Below, one piece after another: positions 45,964 to 58,536 of a stretch of DNA of 64,000 bases. Position 1 is the stretch's first letter. Each line of letters begins with the position of its first letter. Made by a program: the position numbers and the translations under genes. The stretch comes from Chelatococcus caeni (GTDB lineage Bacteria > Pseudomonadota > Alphaproteobacteria > Rhizobiales > Beijerinckiaceae): contig NZ_JACIEN010000001.1 in NCBI RefSeq assembly GCF_014196925.1, forward strand, positions 1,178,001 to 1,242,000, given 5' to 3'. A model generated the notes under the pieces. It saw only the letters and a program-made list of their open reading frames with translations, was not told the DNA's origin and made no database searches.

Positions 45964-46806
45964 ATGAGCGCCAACGCAACCGTCAAGGTCGGCAACGTCT
46001 CCTTCGGCAATCACCTGCCGCTGGCGATCGTCGCTGGGCCATGCCAGCTGGAGAGCCGGGCCCATGCGCTGGAGATGGCGACGGCGCTGAAGGAGATCTG
46101 CTCCCGCCTCGGCCTCGGCCTCGTCTTCAAGACCTCTTTCGACAAGGCCAACCGCACCTCCGCCGGCGCGGCCCGCGGCGTCGGCCTTGAGGCCGCCCTG
46201 CCGATCTTCGCCGAGATCCGCGAGAGCCTCGGCCTGCCGGTCCTGACCGACGTGCACGACGCGGCCCAGTGCGCACCCATCGCGGAGGCGGTCGACGTGC
46301 TGCAGATCCCGGCCTTCCTGTGCCGGCAGACCGACCTTCTCGTCGCGGCCGCGAAGACGGGCCGGGCGGTCAACATCAAGAAGGGCCAGTTCCTCGCGCC
46401 GTGGGACATGGCGAACGTCGCCGCCAAGGTCACGGGCGCCGGCAATCCCGACGTCCTGGTGACCGAGCGCGGCGTCTCCTTCGGCTACAACACGCTCGTC
46501 TCCGACATGCGGGCGCTGCCGATCATGGCCGAGACGACGGGCGCGCCCGTCATCTTCGACGCCACCCATTCTGTGCAGCAGCCCGGCGGCAAGGGCACGT
46601 CCTCCGGCGGGCAGCGCGAGTTCGTGCCCGTGCTGGCACGCGCCGCCGTGGCCGTCGGCGTCGCCGGCCTCTTCATCGAGAGCCATGAGGACCCGGACCG
46701 CGCACCGTCCGATGGCCCCAACATGGTGCCGCTGAACGAGATGGAAGGCCTTCTGGCGGAGCTGAAGGCTTTCGATTCCCTAGCAAAGAAGCGTGCTGAC
46801 AGCTGA
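45964..46806 (+). CDS. kdsA: 3-deoxy-8-phosphooctulonate synthase
   Basis: 280 residues from ATG 45964. Condenses PEP and arabinose 5-phosphate to Kdo-8-phosphate for the LPS core. Motifs: AIVAGPCQLESRAHAL, FKTSFDKANRTS, LTDVHDAAQCAPIAE, LQIPAFLCRQTDLL, VNIKKGQFLAPWDM and DATHSVQQPGG. A cysteine in the AGPCQLES segment suggests the metal-dependent form, although this position alone is not decisive. It complements the lpx genes elsewhere in the window. Confidence 0.96.
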   Translation: MSANATVKVGNVSFGNHLPLAIVAGPCQLESRAHALEMATALKEICSRLGLGLVFKTSFDKANRTSAGAARGVGLEAALPIFAEIRESLGLPVLTDVHDAAQCAPIAEAVDVLQIPAFLCRQTDLLVAAAKTGRAVNIKKGQFLAPWDMANVAAKVTGAGNPDVLVTERGVSFGYNTLVSDMRALPIMAETTGAPVIFDATHSVQQPGGKGTSSGGQREFVPVLARAAVAVGVAGLFIESHEDPDRAPSDGPNMVPLNEMEGLLAELKAFDSLAKKRADS

Positions 46807-46841
46807 GGTTAGCCTGAAAGACTGATTCGCTTTGTGAAAAG

Positions 46842-46890
46842 CGCGCCGCTGCCGGACTTCCATAGCCGGACTTGCAGTGGCGCGTTTTTT
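46842..46890 (+). terminator. Rho-independent terminator after kdsA
   Basis: CGCGCCGCTGC (46842-46852) pairs with GCAGTGGCGCG (46874-46884), eleven pairs with one G-U, around a loop that itself can fold; TTTTTT follows at 46885-46890. The AAAA before the stem could make it work in both directions. It separates kdsA from the thiamine riboswitch. Confidence 0.88.
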
Positions 46891-46904
46891 GTCGTGTATA
46901 TGAC

Positions 46905-46989
46905 GCGTCGGCCTGGGGTGCCGCACGGCAGTGCGGCTGAGATCATACCCATCGAACCTGTCTGGATCATGCCAGCGTAGGGAGCAGCC
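46905..46989 (+). ncRNA. TPP riboswitch (thi box)
   Basis: The conserved blocks are present in order: GGGGTGCC (46915-46922), a variable P3 hairpin CGCAC-GGCA-GTGCG, GGCTGAGATCATACCCAT, GAACCTG, and the terminal TGGATCATGCCAGCGTAGGG. The 3' block also holds the AGGGAG that serves the thiO GTG at 46991, so TPP binding probably hides the ribosome site (translational control). No terminator hairpin lies between the aptamer and the gene. Controls thiO-thiS-thiG-thiE. Confidence 0.95.
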
Positions 46990-46990
46990 G

Positions 46991-48156
46991 GTGAGTGCAG
47001 AAGCATCATCGCGACCGGATAAAGTCATCATCATCGGCGGAGGGGTCATCGGCCTCTCCATCGCCTGGCGTCTCGCCACGCAAGGCGTCGACGTCGACCT
47101 GTTCGAGGCTGGCCGCTGCGGCACGGGCGCGAGCCATGCCGCCGCCGGCATGCTGGCCGCCTGCGCCGAAGTGGAGCCGGGCGAGGAGCCGCTCCTGCCT
47201 CTCAACCGCGCGAGCCAGGCGCTGTGGCCCGACTTTGCCCGAGAACTGGAGGCGGCGAGCGGCCTTGCCGTCGATCTGCGCACCGAAGGCACGCTCGTCT
47301 GTGCCTTCTCGGCCGACGACCAGGCGCGGCTGAAGCACCATCTCGCTCTGCAGGAGCGGCTCGGCCTGCCTGTTTCATGGCTCGATGCCGCCGAGGTGCG
47401 GCGCCGCGAGCCGTTTCTCAGCCCCGGCGTCGTCGGCGGCCTGTGGAGCCCCGAGGACCATCAGGTCGACAACCGCAAGCTGGCCGCCGCCCTGCATGTG
47501 GCCGCCGGGCGGGCCGGTGTGGCGATCCACGAGGACAGCCCGGTCGAATCGGTCGTCGTCGAAGACAGGCGAGCGCGCGGCGTCGTTACCCGCGGCCGGC
47601 GGATCGATGCCGACGCCGTCATCCTTGCCGCCGGCGCCTGGTCGCGGCGGATCGAGGGCCTGCCGCGGGCCGCCTTGCCGCCGGTGCGGCCCGTCAAGGG
47701 CCAGCTGGTGGCGGTCCAGATGGATCCGGCCGCTCCCGTCCTCAGCCATGTGACCTGGGTGCCGGGCGCCTATCTCGTGCCGCGCCGCGACGGGCGCCTC
47801 ATCATCGGCGCCACGGTGGAGGAGAAGGGGTTCGACACCCGCATGACGGCCGGCGGCCTCCTCGCGCTCCTCGACGCCGCCTGGCGGGCCCTGCCGGTCA
47901 TCGAGGAACTGCCGATCGCCGAGACCTGGGCCGGCCTCAGGCCCGGCAGCCGCGACGACGCGCCGATCCTCGGGCCGGGTGAGCTTGCGGGCCTCGTCTA
48001 CGCCACCGGCCACCACCGCAACGGCATCCTGCTCACGCCGGTCACCGCCGCCGTGGTCGCCGACTATGTCCTCACCGGGCGGCTCGCCGATGTGGCGCGC
48101 CCCTTCACCCTTGCGCGCTTTCAGGCGCGCGCCGATGCGCCGAGCGAGGTTTCGTC

Positions 48157-48160
<4 letters not shown>
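46991..48160 (+). CDS. thiO: Glycine oxidase ThiO
   Basis: 389 residues from GTG 46991, nine bases after AGGGAG in the riboswitch tail; upstream in-frame codons lie inside the aptamer. FAD-dependent oxidase giving dehydroglycine for the thiazole ring. Dinucleotide fold IIIGGGVIGLSIAW near residues 15-28, AGRCGTGASHAAAGM, the strand and loop DADAVILAAGAWSRRI, and the C-terminal WAGLRPGSRDDAPILG with TGHHRNGILLTPVTA. First gene of the thiamine operon; its TGA overlaps the thiS ATG. Confidence 0.92.
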
Positions 48161-49186
<1,026 letters not shown>

Positions 49187-49189
49187 GCC

Positions 49190-49953
49190 GTGGCCCTGCC
49201 GCAGCCGCCGCTGCTGCTCGTCACCGATCGCCGGCAGGCGAGGGGTGACCTCGTTGCCGTCGTCCAAGCAGCGGTGGCCGGCGGCTGCCGCTGGGTGAGC
49301 CTGCGCGAAAAGGATCTGCCGGAAGACGAGCAGGTCGCTCTGGCGCTGCGCTTGAGGGATGCGCTGCCAGAGGACGTCTGTTTGATGGTGCATGGCTCGG
49401 CGGAGGTGGCGCGGCAGGCTGGGCTCGGCGGCGTGCATCTGGCGGCCGGCGGTGACGCGAGGAGAGCGCGGGAGATGCTGGGCCGGGCATACTCCCTCCC
49501 CCCTTGCGGGGGAGGGTTGGGGAGGGGGGTGCCGCCTGGAGGGCCGCCATCACCTCTCGCCACGCCCCCCACCCCCAGCCCCTCCCCGCAAGGGGGAGGG
49601 GAGCAGGGCGTGCCGGGCCTCTTCGGCGCTCCCCATGCGCTGATCGGCATGTCCGTCCATTCGCCTGGCGAGGCGCGCGCGCTCGACCGCGAAACCGTCG
49701 ACTACGCGATCGCCGGCCCCTTCGCCGAAACCGCGAGCAAGCCCGGCTACGGCCCCGCGCTGGGCGTCGATGGTCTTGCCGCCATCGTCCGCGCCAGCCC
49801 CGTGCCCGTGATCGCCATCGGCGGCATCGACGCGGCCAACGTAGCCGATTGCCTTGCCGCGGGCGCCGCCGGCATCGCCGTCATGGGCTCCGTCATGCGG
49901 GCGGCGGATCCGGCCGCGGAAATGGCGCGGCTCGTCGCGGCGCTGGCCGGCGC

Positions 49954-49972
<19 letters not shown>
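49190..49972 (+). CDS. thiE: Thiamine-phosphate synthase with an in-frame repeat-derived insert
   Basis: 260 residues against about 205-220 for the family; starts GTG 49190, three bases after thiG. Couples HMP-PP and thiazole phosphate. Conserved parts: [47 protein letters not shown], then after the insert [34 protein letters not shown] and [20 protein letters not shown]. About 45 residues rich in Pro and Gly (roughly 100-145: [17 protein letters not shown] onward) are encoded by a palindromic repeat element and separate [14 protein letters not shown] from [10 protein letters not shown]. Both ends stay in frame and no stop is introduced, so activity may survive if the insert loops out. The 3' end overlaps queF by 19 bp. 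Confidence 0.9.
49492..49601. repeat. Palindromic repeat element inside thiE
   Basis: Two GC-rich hairpins face each other: CCCTCCCCCC-TTGC-GGGGGAGGG at about 49494-49516 and CCCCTCCCC-GCAA-GGGGGAGGGG at about 49579-49601, each followed or preceded by a GGGGAGGGGGGTG-type arm, so the whole element is one larger inverted repeat of about 110 bp. It resembles the small Y-shaped palindromic repeats scattered in alphaproteobacterial genomes. A shorter relative lies at 56470-56489. Confidence 0.85.
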
Positions 49973-51893
<1,921 letters not shown>

Positions 51894-51914
51894 CATTACC
51901 GGTCACCGTTGACG

Positions 51915-51946
51915 AAGGGCGCCGTTCCAACCGGAGCGGCGCCCTT
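51915..51946 (+). terminator. Weak terminator-like hairpin after eno
   Basis: AAGGGCGCCG (51915-51924) and CGGCGCCCTT (51937-51946) form ten pairs around a 12-base loop. No T-tract follows; the right arm runs into the CtrA box, so folding and CtrA binding involve the same bases at RNA and DNA level respectively. Confidence 0.5.
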
Positions 51947-51961
51947 AATGCATCCTTAACC
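51945..51961. promoter_or_regulatory. CtrA binding site, TTAA-N7-TTAACC
   Basis: TTAATGCATCCTTAACC matches the full CtrA consensus TTAA-N7-TTAA, with the favoured CC after it. It sits 21 bp before the preferred ftsB start. Binding there could activate a promoter reading into ftsB or block read-through from eno. Confidence 0.65.
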
Positions 51962-51982
51962 ATGGGCTTCCATGCTCGCCCC

Positions 51983-52306
51983 ATGGTCATTCGCAAGCGC
52001 CTCCGCTCGGTCCTCATTCCGCTCGTGCTCTACGGCGTGTCGAGCGCCGTGGTCGGCTATTTCGTCGTCCATGCGCACAGCGGCGCGCGCGGGCTCGAGG
52101 CCAGGCAGTCGTTCGAGGCGCAGATCGCCGAGCTCAAGGGCGAGCTTGCGGATATCAAGGAGCGCCGCGGCGAGTGGGAGACGCGCATCGCCCTCATGCG
52201 CGCCCAGTCGGTGGACCGGGACATTCTGGAGGAACTGGCGCGTGAAGAGCTCGGTTTCGTGCATCCCAACGATGTCGTCGTGATGTTGCCGGCCCAAAAG
52301 CGATAA
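51983..52306 (+). CDS. ftsB: Cell division protein FtsB/DivIC (septum formation initiator)
   Basis: 107 residues from ATG 51983 (MVIRKRLRSV). An in-frame ATG at 51962 abuts the CtrA box and is less likely; neither has a clear ribosome site. One membrane helix (about 9-29: VLIPLVLYGVSSAVVGYFVV) is followed by a coiled coil (about 40-75: FEAQIAELKGELADIKERRG) and the family's ending ELAREELGFVHPNDVVVML. It links FtsQ and FtsL in the divisome. Its place between eno and pdhA is standard in alphaproteobacteria. Confidence 0.85.
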   Translation: MVIRKRLRSVLIPLVLYGVSSAVVGYFVVHAHSGARGLEARQSFEAQIAELKGELADIKERRGEWETRIALMRAQSVDRDILEELAREELGFVHPNDVVVMLPAQKR

Positions 52307-52346
52307 AGGGCGCCGAAATGCTGAGGCCGAAGGCAGTCAAGCCCGC

Positions 52347-52365
52347 TTAACCGAAGCCCGGTTAA
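52347..52365. promoter_or_regulatory. Palindrome upstream of pdhA (TTAACCG-N5-CGGTTAA)
   Basis: Perfect 7-bp arms with a 5-bp spacer, about 130 bp before pdhA, with an extra CCGGTTAG half at about 52389-52396. It looks like a dimeric repressor or activator operator for the pdh genes. The regulator is unknown; the 11-bp gap between TTAA halves rules out a standard CtrA box. Confidence 0.45.
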
Positions 52366-52492
52366 CTGCAAAAACCGCACTGTTATCAGCCGGTTAGTTT
52401 CAAACGTATCCATTTATCCTGCGCCGATGGGGCTCGCCTTCGGCGCGCGGCTGCGCTACAACACCGCTCAACAACCCCTTGGGAGGATGTTC

Positions 52493-53560
52493 ATGGCCGT
52501 AGCCGCTCGTAAGGCATCGCGCTCCGATGCCGCGCCATCTGCCGTAAAATCGCGCACTGCAAGAAAGACGCAGTCGCCAGCCCAGAAGAAGGGCGCGGCG
52601 GGCTTCACGAAGGACCAGGATCTCTTCGCCTATCGCGAGATGTTGCTGATCCGCCGCTTCGAAGAGAAGGCGGGGCAGATGTACGGCATGGGCCTCATCG
52701 GCGGCTTCTGCCATCTCTACATCGGCCAGGAAGCCGTCGTCGTCGGCATGCAGATGGCCACGAAGGAAGGCGACCAGGTCATCACCGGCTACCGTGACCA
52801 CGGCCACATGCTGGCCTGCGGCATGGATTCGAAGGGCGTCATGGCCGAGCTTACGGGCCGCCGCGGAGGATACTCCAAGGGCAAGGGCGGCTCGATGCAC
52901 ATGTTCTCCAAGGAGAAGCACTTCTACGGCGGGCACGGCATCGTCGGCGCCCAGGTCTCGCTCGGCACCGGCATCGCCTTCGCCAACCGCTACCGAAAGA
53001 ACGGCAACGTCTGCCTGACCTATTTCGGCGACGGCGCGGCCAACCAGGGCCAGGTGTACGAGAGCTTCAACATGGCCGAGCTGTGGAAGCTGCCGGTCGT
53101 CTTCGTCATCGAGAACAACCGCTACGCCATGGGCACCTCGGTCTCCCGCGCCTCCGCGCAGACCGATTTCTCCAAGCGCGGCGCCTCCTTCAACATTCCC
53201 GGCGAGCAGGTGGACGGCATGGACGTGCGTGCCGTCATGGCCGCTGGCGAGCGCGCCATCGAATGGGCTCGGTCCGGCAAGGGCCCCTACATCCTGGAAA
53301 TGCAGACCTACCGCTACCGCGGCCACTCCATGTCCGATCCGGCGAAGTATCGCTCGAAGGACGAGGTGCAGCGCATGCGCGAGGAGCACGACCCGATCGA
53401 GCAGGTGCGCCGCCGCCTGATCGATCAGTGGAAGCTCAGCGAGGACGAGCTGAAGGCCGTCGACGCCAAGGTGCGTGAGATCGTCAACGAGGCGGCCGAG
53501 TTCGCCACGAACGATCAAGAGCCCGACGTCGCCGAGCTCTACACCGACATCCTGAAGTAG
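52493..53560 (+). CDS. pdhA: Pyruvate dehydrogenase E1 component, alpha subunit
   Basis: 355 residues from ATG 52493, six bases after GGGAGG; the ATG at 52487 touches that site and is rejected. Thiamine-diphosphate-dependent decarboxylation of pyruvate with PdhB. The TPP motif [15 protein letters not shown] is near residues 178-192; also [21 protein letters not shown] and the [19 protein letters not shown] phosphorylation-loop region. The N-terminal 35 residues are a basic Ala/Lys-rich tail, common in this group. First of pdhA-pdhB-pdhC-lpd. Confidence 0.96.
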   Translation: MAVAARKASRSDAAPSAVKSRTARKTQSPAQKKGAAGFTKDQDLFAYREMLLIRRFEEKAGQMYGMGLIGGFCHLYIGQEAVVVGMQMATKEGDQVITGYRDHGHMLACGMDSKGVMAELTGRRGGYSKGKGGSMHMFSKEKHFYGGHGIVGAQVSLGTGIAFANRYRKNGNVCLTYFGDGAANQGQVYESFNMAELWKLPVVFVIENNRYAMGTSVSRASAQTDFSKRGASFNIPGEQVDGMDVRAVMAAGERAIEWARSGKGPYILEMQTYRYRGHSMSDPAKYRSKDEVQRMREEHDPIEQVRRRLIDQWKLSEDELKAVDAKVREIVNEAAEFATNDQEPDVAELYTDILK

Positions 53561-53660
53561 GCCGGCCGCCCCGTCGCCGTCTCCGCCCGGTGCGGATGCG
53601 GCCCGGCGGGGCAGTGCCGCCGCTTCGATCGCCCGCAATGCTTCGCTCCGAGATCGCCCC

Positions 53661-55061
<1,401 letters not shown>

Positions 55062-55076
55062 CGCGGGGAGGGGCCC

Positions 55077-56447
55077 ATGCCGATCAACATCCTGATGCCC
55101 GCCCTGTCGCCGACGATGGAGAAGGGCAATCTCGCCAAGTGGCTCAAGAAGGAAGGGGATGCCGTCAAGTCCGGCGACATCCTCGCCGAGATCGAGACGG
55201 ACAAGGCCACCATGGAGGTGGAGGCCGTCGACGAGGGCGTGCTGGCGAAGATCGTGGTGCCCGAGGGCACCAGCGACGTGCCGGTGAACGACGTCATCGC
55301 CGTTCTCGCCGCCGAGGGCGAGGACCCGAAGGCGGTTTCCGCCTCGGGCGGCGCGCCGGCCAAGGAAGCTCCTAAGGAAGCTGCCAAGGAACCCGCCAAG
55401 GCCGAGGCGCCCAAGGCTGAAGAGCCCAAGGCGGAGCCCGCCAGGGCCGAAGCGCCGGCCCCGGCCGCCAAGGCCGGCCCCGCGCCGGTCGCCGACGGCA
55501 ACCGCGTCTTCGCCTCGCCGCTCGCGCGGCGCCTCGCGAAGGAGGCGGGGATCGACATCGCCGCCATCGCCGGTTCCGGCCCGCACGGGCGCGTCGTCGA
55601 GCGGGACGTGAAATCCGCGCTCGCCGGCGGCGCCAAGCCCGCGGCGGCGGCCGCCCCCGGCGCGGCCCCGGCCCCCAAGACGGCACCTGCGCCCGCTCCG
55701 GCCGGCATGGTCGACGAGCAGGTCAAGAAGCTCTTCGAGCCCGGCTCCTACGAGGAGGTGCCGCACGATTCCATGCGCAAGACGATTGCGCGCCGCCTGA
55801 CGGAATCGAAGCAGACCATCCCGCACTTCTACCTGTCGGTGGATTGCGAGCTCGACGCGCTGCTCGCGCTGCGCGAGCAGATCAACGCCGCCGCGCCGAA
55901 GGACAAGGACGGCAAGCCGGCCTACAAGGTCTCGGTCAACGACTTCGTCATCAAGGCGCTGGCCCTGTCGCTGATGCGCGTGCCGGACGCCAACGTCTCG
56001 TGGACAGACAGCGCCATGCTGCGCCACAAGCAGGCGGATGTCGGCGTGGCGGTCTCCATCCCCGGCGGCCTCATTACGCCCGTGGTGCGCAAGGCCGAGA
56101 CGAAGTCGCTGTCCACCATCTCCAACGAGATGAAGGACTACGCGGCGAGGGCCCGCGCCCGCAAGCTCAAGCCCGAGGAATACCAGGGCGGCTCCACCGC
56201 CGTGTCGAACCTCGGCATGTTCGGCATCCGGGACTTCTCGGCCGTCATCAACCCGCCGCACGCGACCATCCTCGCCGTCGGCGCGGGTGAGAAGCGGGTC
56301 ATCGTCAAGAATGACGCGCCCGCCGTCGCCACGGTGATGACGGTGACGCTGTCCACCGATCACCGCGCGGTCGACGGTGCGCTCGGCGCCGAGCTGATCG
56401 CCGCGTTCAAGCAGCTCATCGAGAACCCGATGGGGCTGCTGGTCTGA
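55077..56447 (+). CDS. pdhC: Pyruvate dehydrogenase E2 (dihydrolipoamide acetyltransferase)
   Basis: 456 residues; also called aceF. Lipoyl domain with Lys43 (residues 1-80), an Ala/Pro/Lys linker (about 85-140), a peripheral-subunit-binding domain ([20 protein letters not shown], about 143-180), a second linker, and the catalytic trimer-forming domain ending with His429 and Asp433 in [14 protein letters not shown]. Transfers the acetyl group to CoA. GGGGAGGGG before ATG 55077 supports the start, 15 bp after pdhB. Confidence 0.96.
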   Translation: MPINILMPALSPTMEKGNLAKWLKKEGDAVKSGDILAEIETDKATMEVEAVDEGVLAKIVVPEGTSDVPVNDVIAVLAAEGEDPKAVSASGGAPAKEAPKEAAKEPAKAEAPKAEEPKAEPARAEAPAPAAKAGPAPVADGNRVFASPLARRLAKEAGIDIAAIAGSGPHGRVVERDVKSALAGGAKPAAAAAPGAAPAPKTAPAPAPAGMVDEQVKKLFEPGSYEEVPHDSMRKTIARRLTESKQTIPHFYLSVDCELDALLALREQINAAAPKDKDGKPAYKVSVNDFVIKALALSLMRVPDANVSWTDSAMLRHKQADVGVAVSIPGGLITPVVRKAETKSLSTISNEMKDYAARARARKLKPEEYQGGSTAVSNLGMFGIRDFSAVINPPHATILAVGAGEKRVIVKNDAPAVATVMTVTLSTDHRAVDGALGAELIAAFKQLIENPMGLLV

Positions 56448-56469
56448 ACCCGCCTCGCCGTTGCCATGC

Positions 56470-56489
56470 CCCCTCCCTGCGGGGAGGGG
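56470..56489. repeat. Short palindrome between pdhC and lpd, related to the thiE element
   Basis: CCCCTCCC, loop TGCG, GGGAGGGG: eight perfect pairs. The arms and loop resemble the hairpins of the repeat element in thiE (49492-49601), so it may be a shortened copy. It lies 17 bp before the lpd start. Confidence 0.65.
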
Positions 56490-56505
56490 AATAGCGGGAG
56501 TTCCC

Positions 56506-57945
56506 ATGTCCAGCTACGACATCATCATCATCGGCGCCGGTCCCGGCGGCTACGTCACCGCCATCCGCGCCGCGCAGCTCGGCTTCAAGACGGCGGTGGT
56601 CGAGCGCGAGCACCTCGGCGGCATCTGCCTCAACTGGGGCTGCATCCCCACCAAGGCGCTGCTGCGCTCGGCCGAGATCTACCACTACGCCACCCATGCC
56701 AAGGATTACGGCCTCGTGCTCGAGGGCACGATGAAGGTGGATACGGCGGCGGTGGTGAAGCGCTCGCGCGGCGTTTCCAGCCAGCTCAACACCGGCGTCG
56801 GCTTCCTGCTCAAGAAGAACAAGGTCGACGTCATCTGGGGCGAGGCCAACATCACCAAGCCGGGCGAGGTCGTCGTCAAGGCGCCGACGAAGTCGGTCCA
56901 GGGCGCGCCCATCGAGGCGCCCAAGGGTGCGCAGCCGCCCGGCACCTATCAGGCCAAGCACATCATCGTCGCCACCGGCGCGCGCCCGCGCGTGCTGCCC
57001 GGCCTCGAGCCGGACAAGAAGCTGGTGTGGACCTATTTCGAGGCCATGGTGCCCGAGAAGATGCCGAAGTCGCTGCTCGTCGTCGGCTCCGGCGCCATCG
57101 GCATCGAATTCGCCTCCTTCTACCGCACCATGGGCGCCGAGGTCACGGTGGTCGAGGTGCTGCCGCAGATCCTGCCCGTCGAGGACGCCGAGATCGCCGG
57201 CGTCGCGCGCAAGCGCTTCGAGAAGCAGGGCATCAAGATCCTGACCGGCGCCAAGGTGACGAAGCTCGACAAGGCGGCCGACAGCGTCACCGCCCATATC
57301 GAGGACGAGAAGGGCGCCAAGCAGACGATCACGGTCGATCGTGTCATCTCCGCCGTCGGCGTCGTCGGCAACATCGAGAATCTCGGCCTCGACAAGCTCG
57401 GGGTGAAGACCGAGCGCGGCTGCGTCGTCACCGACGGGCTCGGCCGCACCAACGTGCCGGGCATCTACGCCATCGGCGACGTCGCCGGCCCGCCGATGCT
57501 TGCCCACAAGGCCGAGCACGAGGGCGTCATCTGCGTCGAGACCATCAAGGGCCTGCCGACGCACGCCATGGACAAGGCGATGATCCCGGGTTGCACCTAT
57601 TGCCACCCGCAGGTCGCCTCCGTCGGCCTCACCGAGGCGAAGGCCAAGGAGGCGGGCTACGATGTGCGCGTCGGCCGCTTCCCCTTCATGGGCAACGGCA
57701 AGGCGATCGCCCTCGGCGAGCCGGACGGCCTCGTCAAGACGATCTTCGACAAGAAGACCGGACGCCTCCTCGGTGCCCACATGGTCGGCGCGGAGGTGAC
57801 GGAGCTCATCCAGGGCTTCGTCATCGCCATGAACCTGGAGACGACGGAGGAGGAGCTCATCCACGCCGTCTTCCCGCACCCGACTTTGTCGGAGATGATG
57901 CACGAATCCGTGCTCGACGCTTACGGACGCGTCATCCACGTATGA
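56506..57945 (+). CDS. lpd: Dihydrolipoyl dehydrogenase
   Basis: 479 residues from ATG 56506 (MSSYDIIIIG); the TTG at 56461 would place the repeat in the coding region. E3 flavoenzyme that re-oxidises lipoyl groups with NAD+. FAD fold IIIIGAGPGGYVTAI, redox disulfide C41-C46 in GGICLNWGCIPTK, NAD fold LLVVGSGAIGIEFAS, IYAIGDVAGPPMLAHKA and the catalytic His-Glu end HAVFPHPTLSEMMHE. A Pro-rich insert (VQGAPIEAPKGAQPPGTYQ, about 140-158) is typical of PDH-linked rhizobial Lpd. Confidence 0.95.
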   Translation: MSSYDIIIIGAGPGGYVTAIRAAQLGFKTAVVEREHLGGICLNWGCIPTKALLRSAEIYHYATHAKDYGLVLEGTMKVDTAAVVKRSRGVSSQLNTGVGFLLKKNKVDVIWGEANITKPGEVVVKAPTKSVQGAPIEAPKGAQPPGTYQAKHIIVATGARPRVLPGLEPDKKLVWTYFEAMVPEKMPKSLLVVGSGAIGIEFASFYRTMGAEVTVVEVLPQILPVEDAEIAGVARKRFEKQGIKILTGAKVTKLDKAADSVTAHIEDEKGAKQTITVDRVISAVGVVGNIENLGLDKLGVKTERGCVVTDGLGRTNVPGIYAIGDVAGPPMLAHKAEHEGVICVETIKGLPTHAMDKAMIPGCTYCHPQVASVGLTEAKAKEAGYDVRVGRFPFMGNGKAIALGEPDGLVKTIFDKKTGRLLGAHMVGAEVTELIQGFVIAMNLETTEEELIHAVFPHPTLSEMMHESVLDAYGRVIHV

Positions 57946-58011
57946 GGAACGTGCGCACCGCACGATGAGCGGCGCGTACAGAACTTCTACCGACTTCTTG
58001 CTGTCGAGACG

Positions 58012-58043
58012 AAGAGGAGCGATCCTTGGTCGCGCTCTTTTTC
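58012..58043 (+). terminator. Terminator after lpd
   Basis: AAGAGGAGCG (58012-58021) can pair with CGCTCTTTTT (58033-58042), with two G-U pairs and an 11-base loop; the right arm ends in TTTTT and is followed by CTCG. A moderate terminator separating the pdh operon from the next gene. Confidence 0.6.
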
Positions 58044-58063
58044 TCGATTGCAAGGGGGCATTC

Positions 58064-58345
58064 ATGCAAGGGGTCGGTATTCTTGGAGTTCAAGGCGTCA
58101 ATCTTCTCTGGCTCATTCTTATCGGTATTCTGGCGGGCTTCATCGCCGAGAAGGTGATGAACCGCAACCACGGTCTCCTCACCAATCTCATCGTCGGCCT
58201 CATAGGCGCCCTGATCGGGCCCTCGATCCTCGGCGCGCTTGGCCTGATGCCGGCAGGCAGAAGCCTGGTGGTCAGCCTCGTCGTGGCGACGATCGGCGCC
58301 ATCGTGCTCCTGTTCCTGCTCAGCCTCATCAGGCGGCGCTGGTAG
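58064..58345 (+). CDS. GlsB/YeaQ/YmgE-family stress membrane protein
   Basis: 93 residues from ATG 58064, with AAGGGGG a few bases upstream. Three predicted membrane helices (about 14-31, 42-60 and 66-88) with the family features LIGILAGFIAEKVMNRNHGL and LIVGLIGALIGPSIL. Such transglycosylase-associated proteins are small general-stress membrane proteins of unknown mechanism. It lies between lpd and lipA and looks like a separate unit. Confidence 0.8.
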   Translation: MQGVGILGVQGVNLLWLILIGILAGFIAEKVMNRNHGLLTNLIVGLIGALIGPSILGALGLMPAGRSLVVSLVVATIGAIVLLFLLSLIRRRW

Positions 58346-58383
58346 CGTAAAAATCGTACGGTCATGAACGGTCTGAGGATCTG

Positions 58384-58414
58384 CGCGAGGAGGATGTTTC
58401 GCATCCTGCTCGCG
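58384..58414. repeat. Inverted repeat downstream of the GlsB-family gene
   Basis: CGCGAG-G-AGGATG (58384-58396) pairs with CATCCT-G-CTCGCG (58402-58414) with one G-G mismatch. No T-tract follows. Terminator-like or a protein-binding site in the 190-bp gap before lipA. Confidence 0.5.
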
Positions 58415-58536
58415 GAGCCGTGCTTCGATAATGGGCGCTTTGCCGCGCCCGGATCGGCTTGCCTACTTGCGATACGGCCTGCAAATACATAACCAAGAGA
58501 GGTCGTCCGCCAGGGACGACCCCGCGGAGATGTCTG

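Noticed and set aside
49482-49620. GCCGGGCAT / GCCGGGCCT direct repeat flanking the thiE element as a target-site duplication
   Set aside because: One of nine bases differs, the copies are 130 bp apart and lie in different reading frames of thiE, so removing the interval would break the frame. Chance similarity in GC-rich sequence is more likely.
52347-52365. CtrA site upstream of pdhA
   Set aside because: TTAA halves are 11 bp apart, not 7, and the sequence is a true palindrome rather than a CtrA direct-type repeat.
55320-55720. Repetitive GC-rich stretch as a CRISPR or tandem repeat
   Set aside because: It encodes the Ala/Pro/Lys/Glu-rich interdomain linkers of the PDH E2 subunit; there are no regular repeats or spacers.
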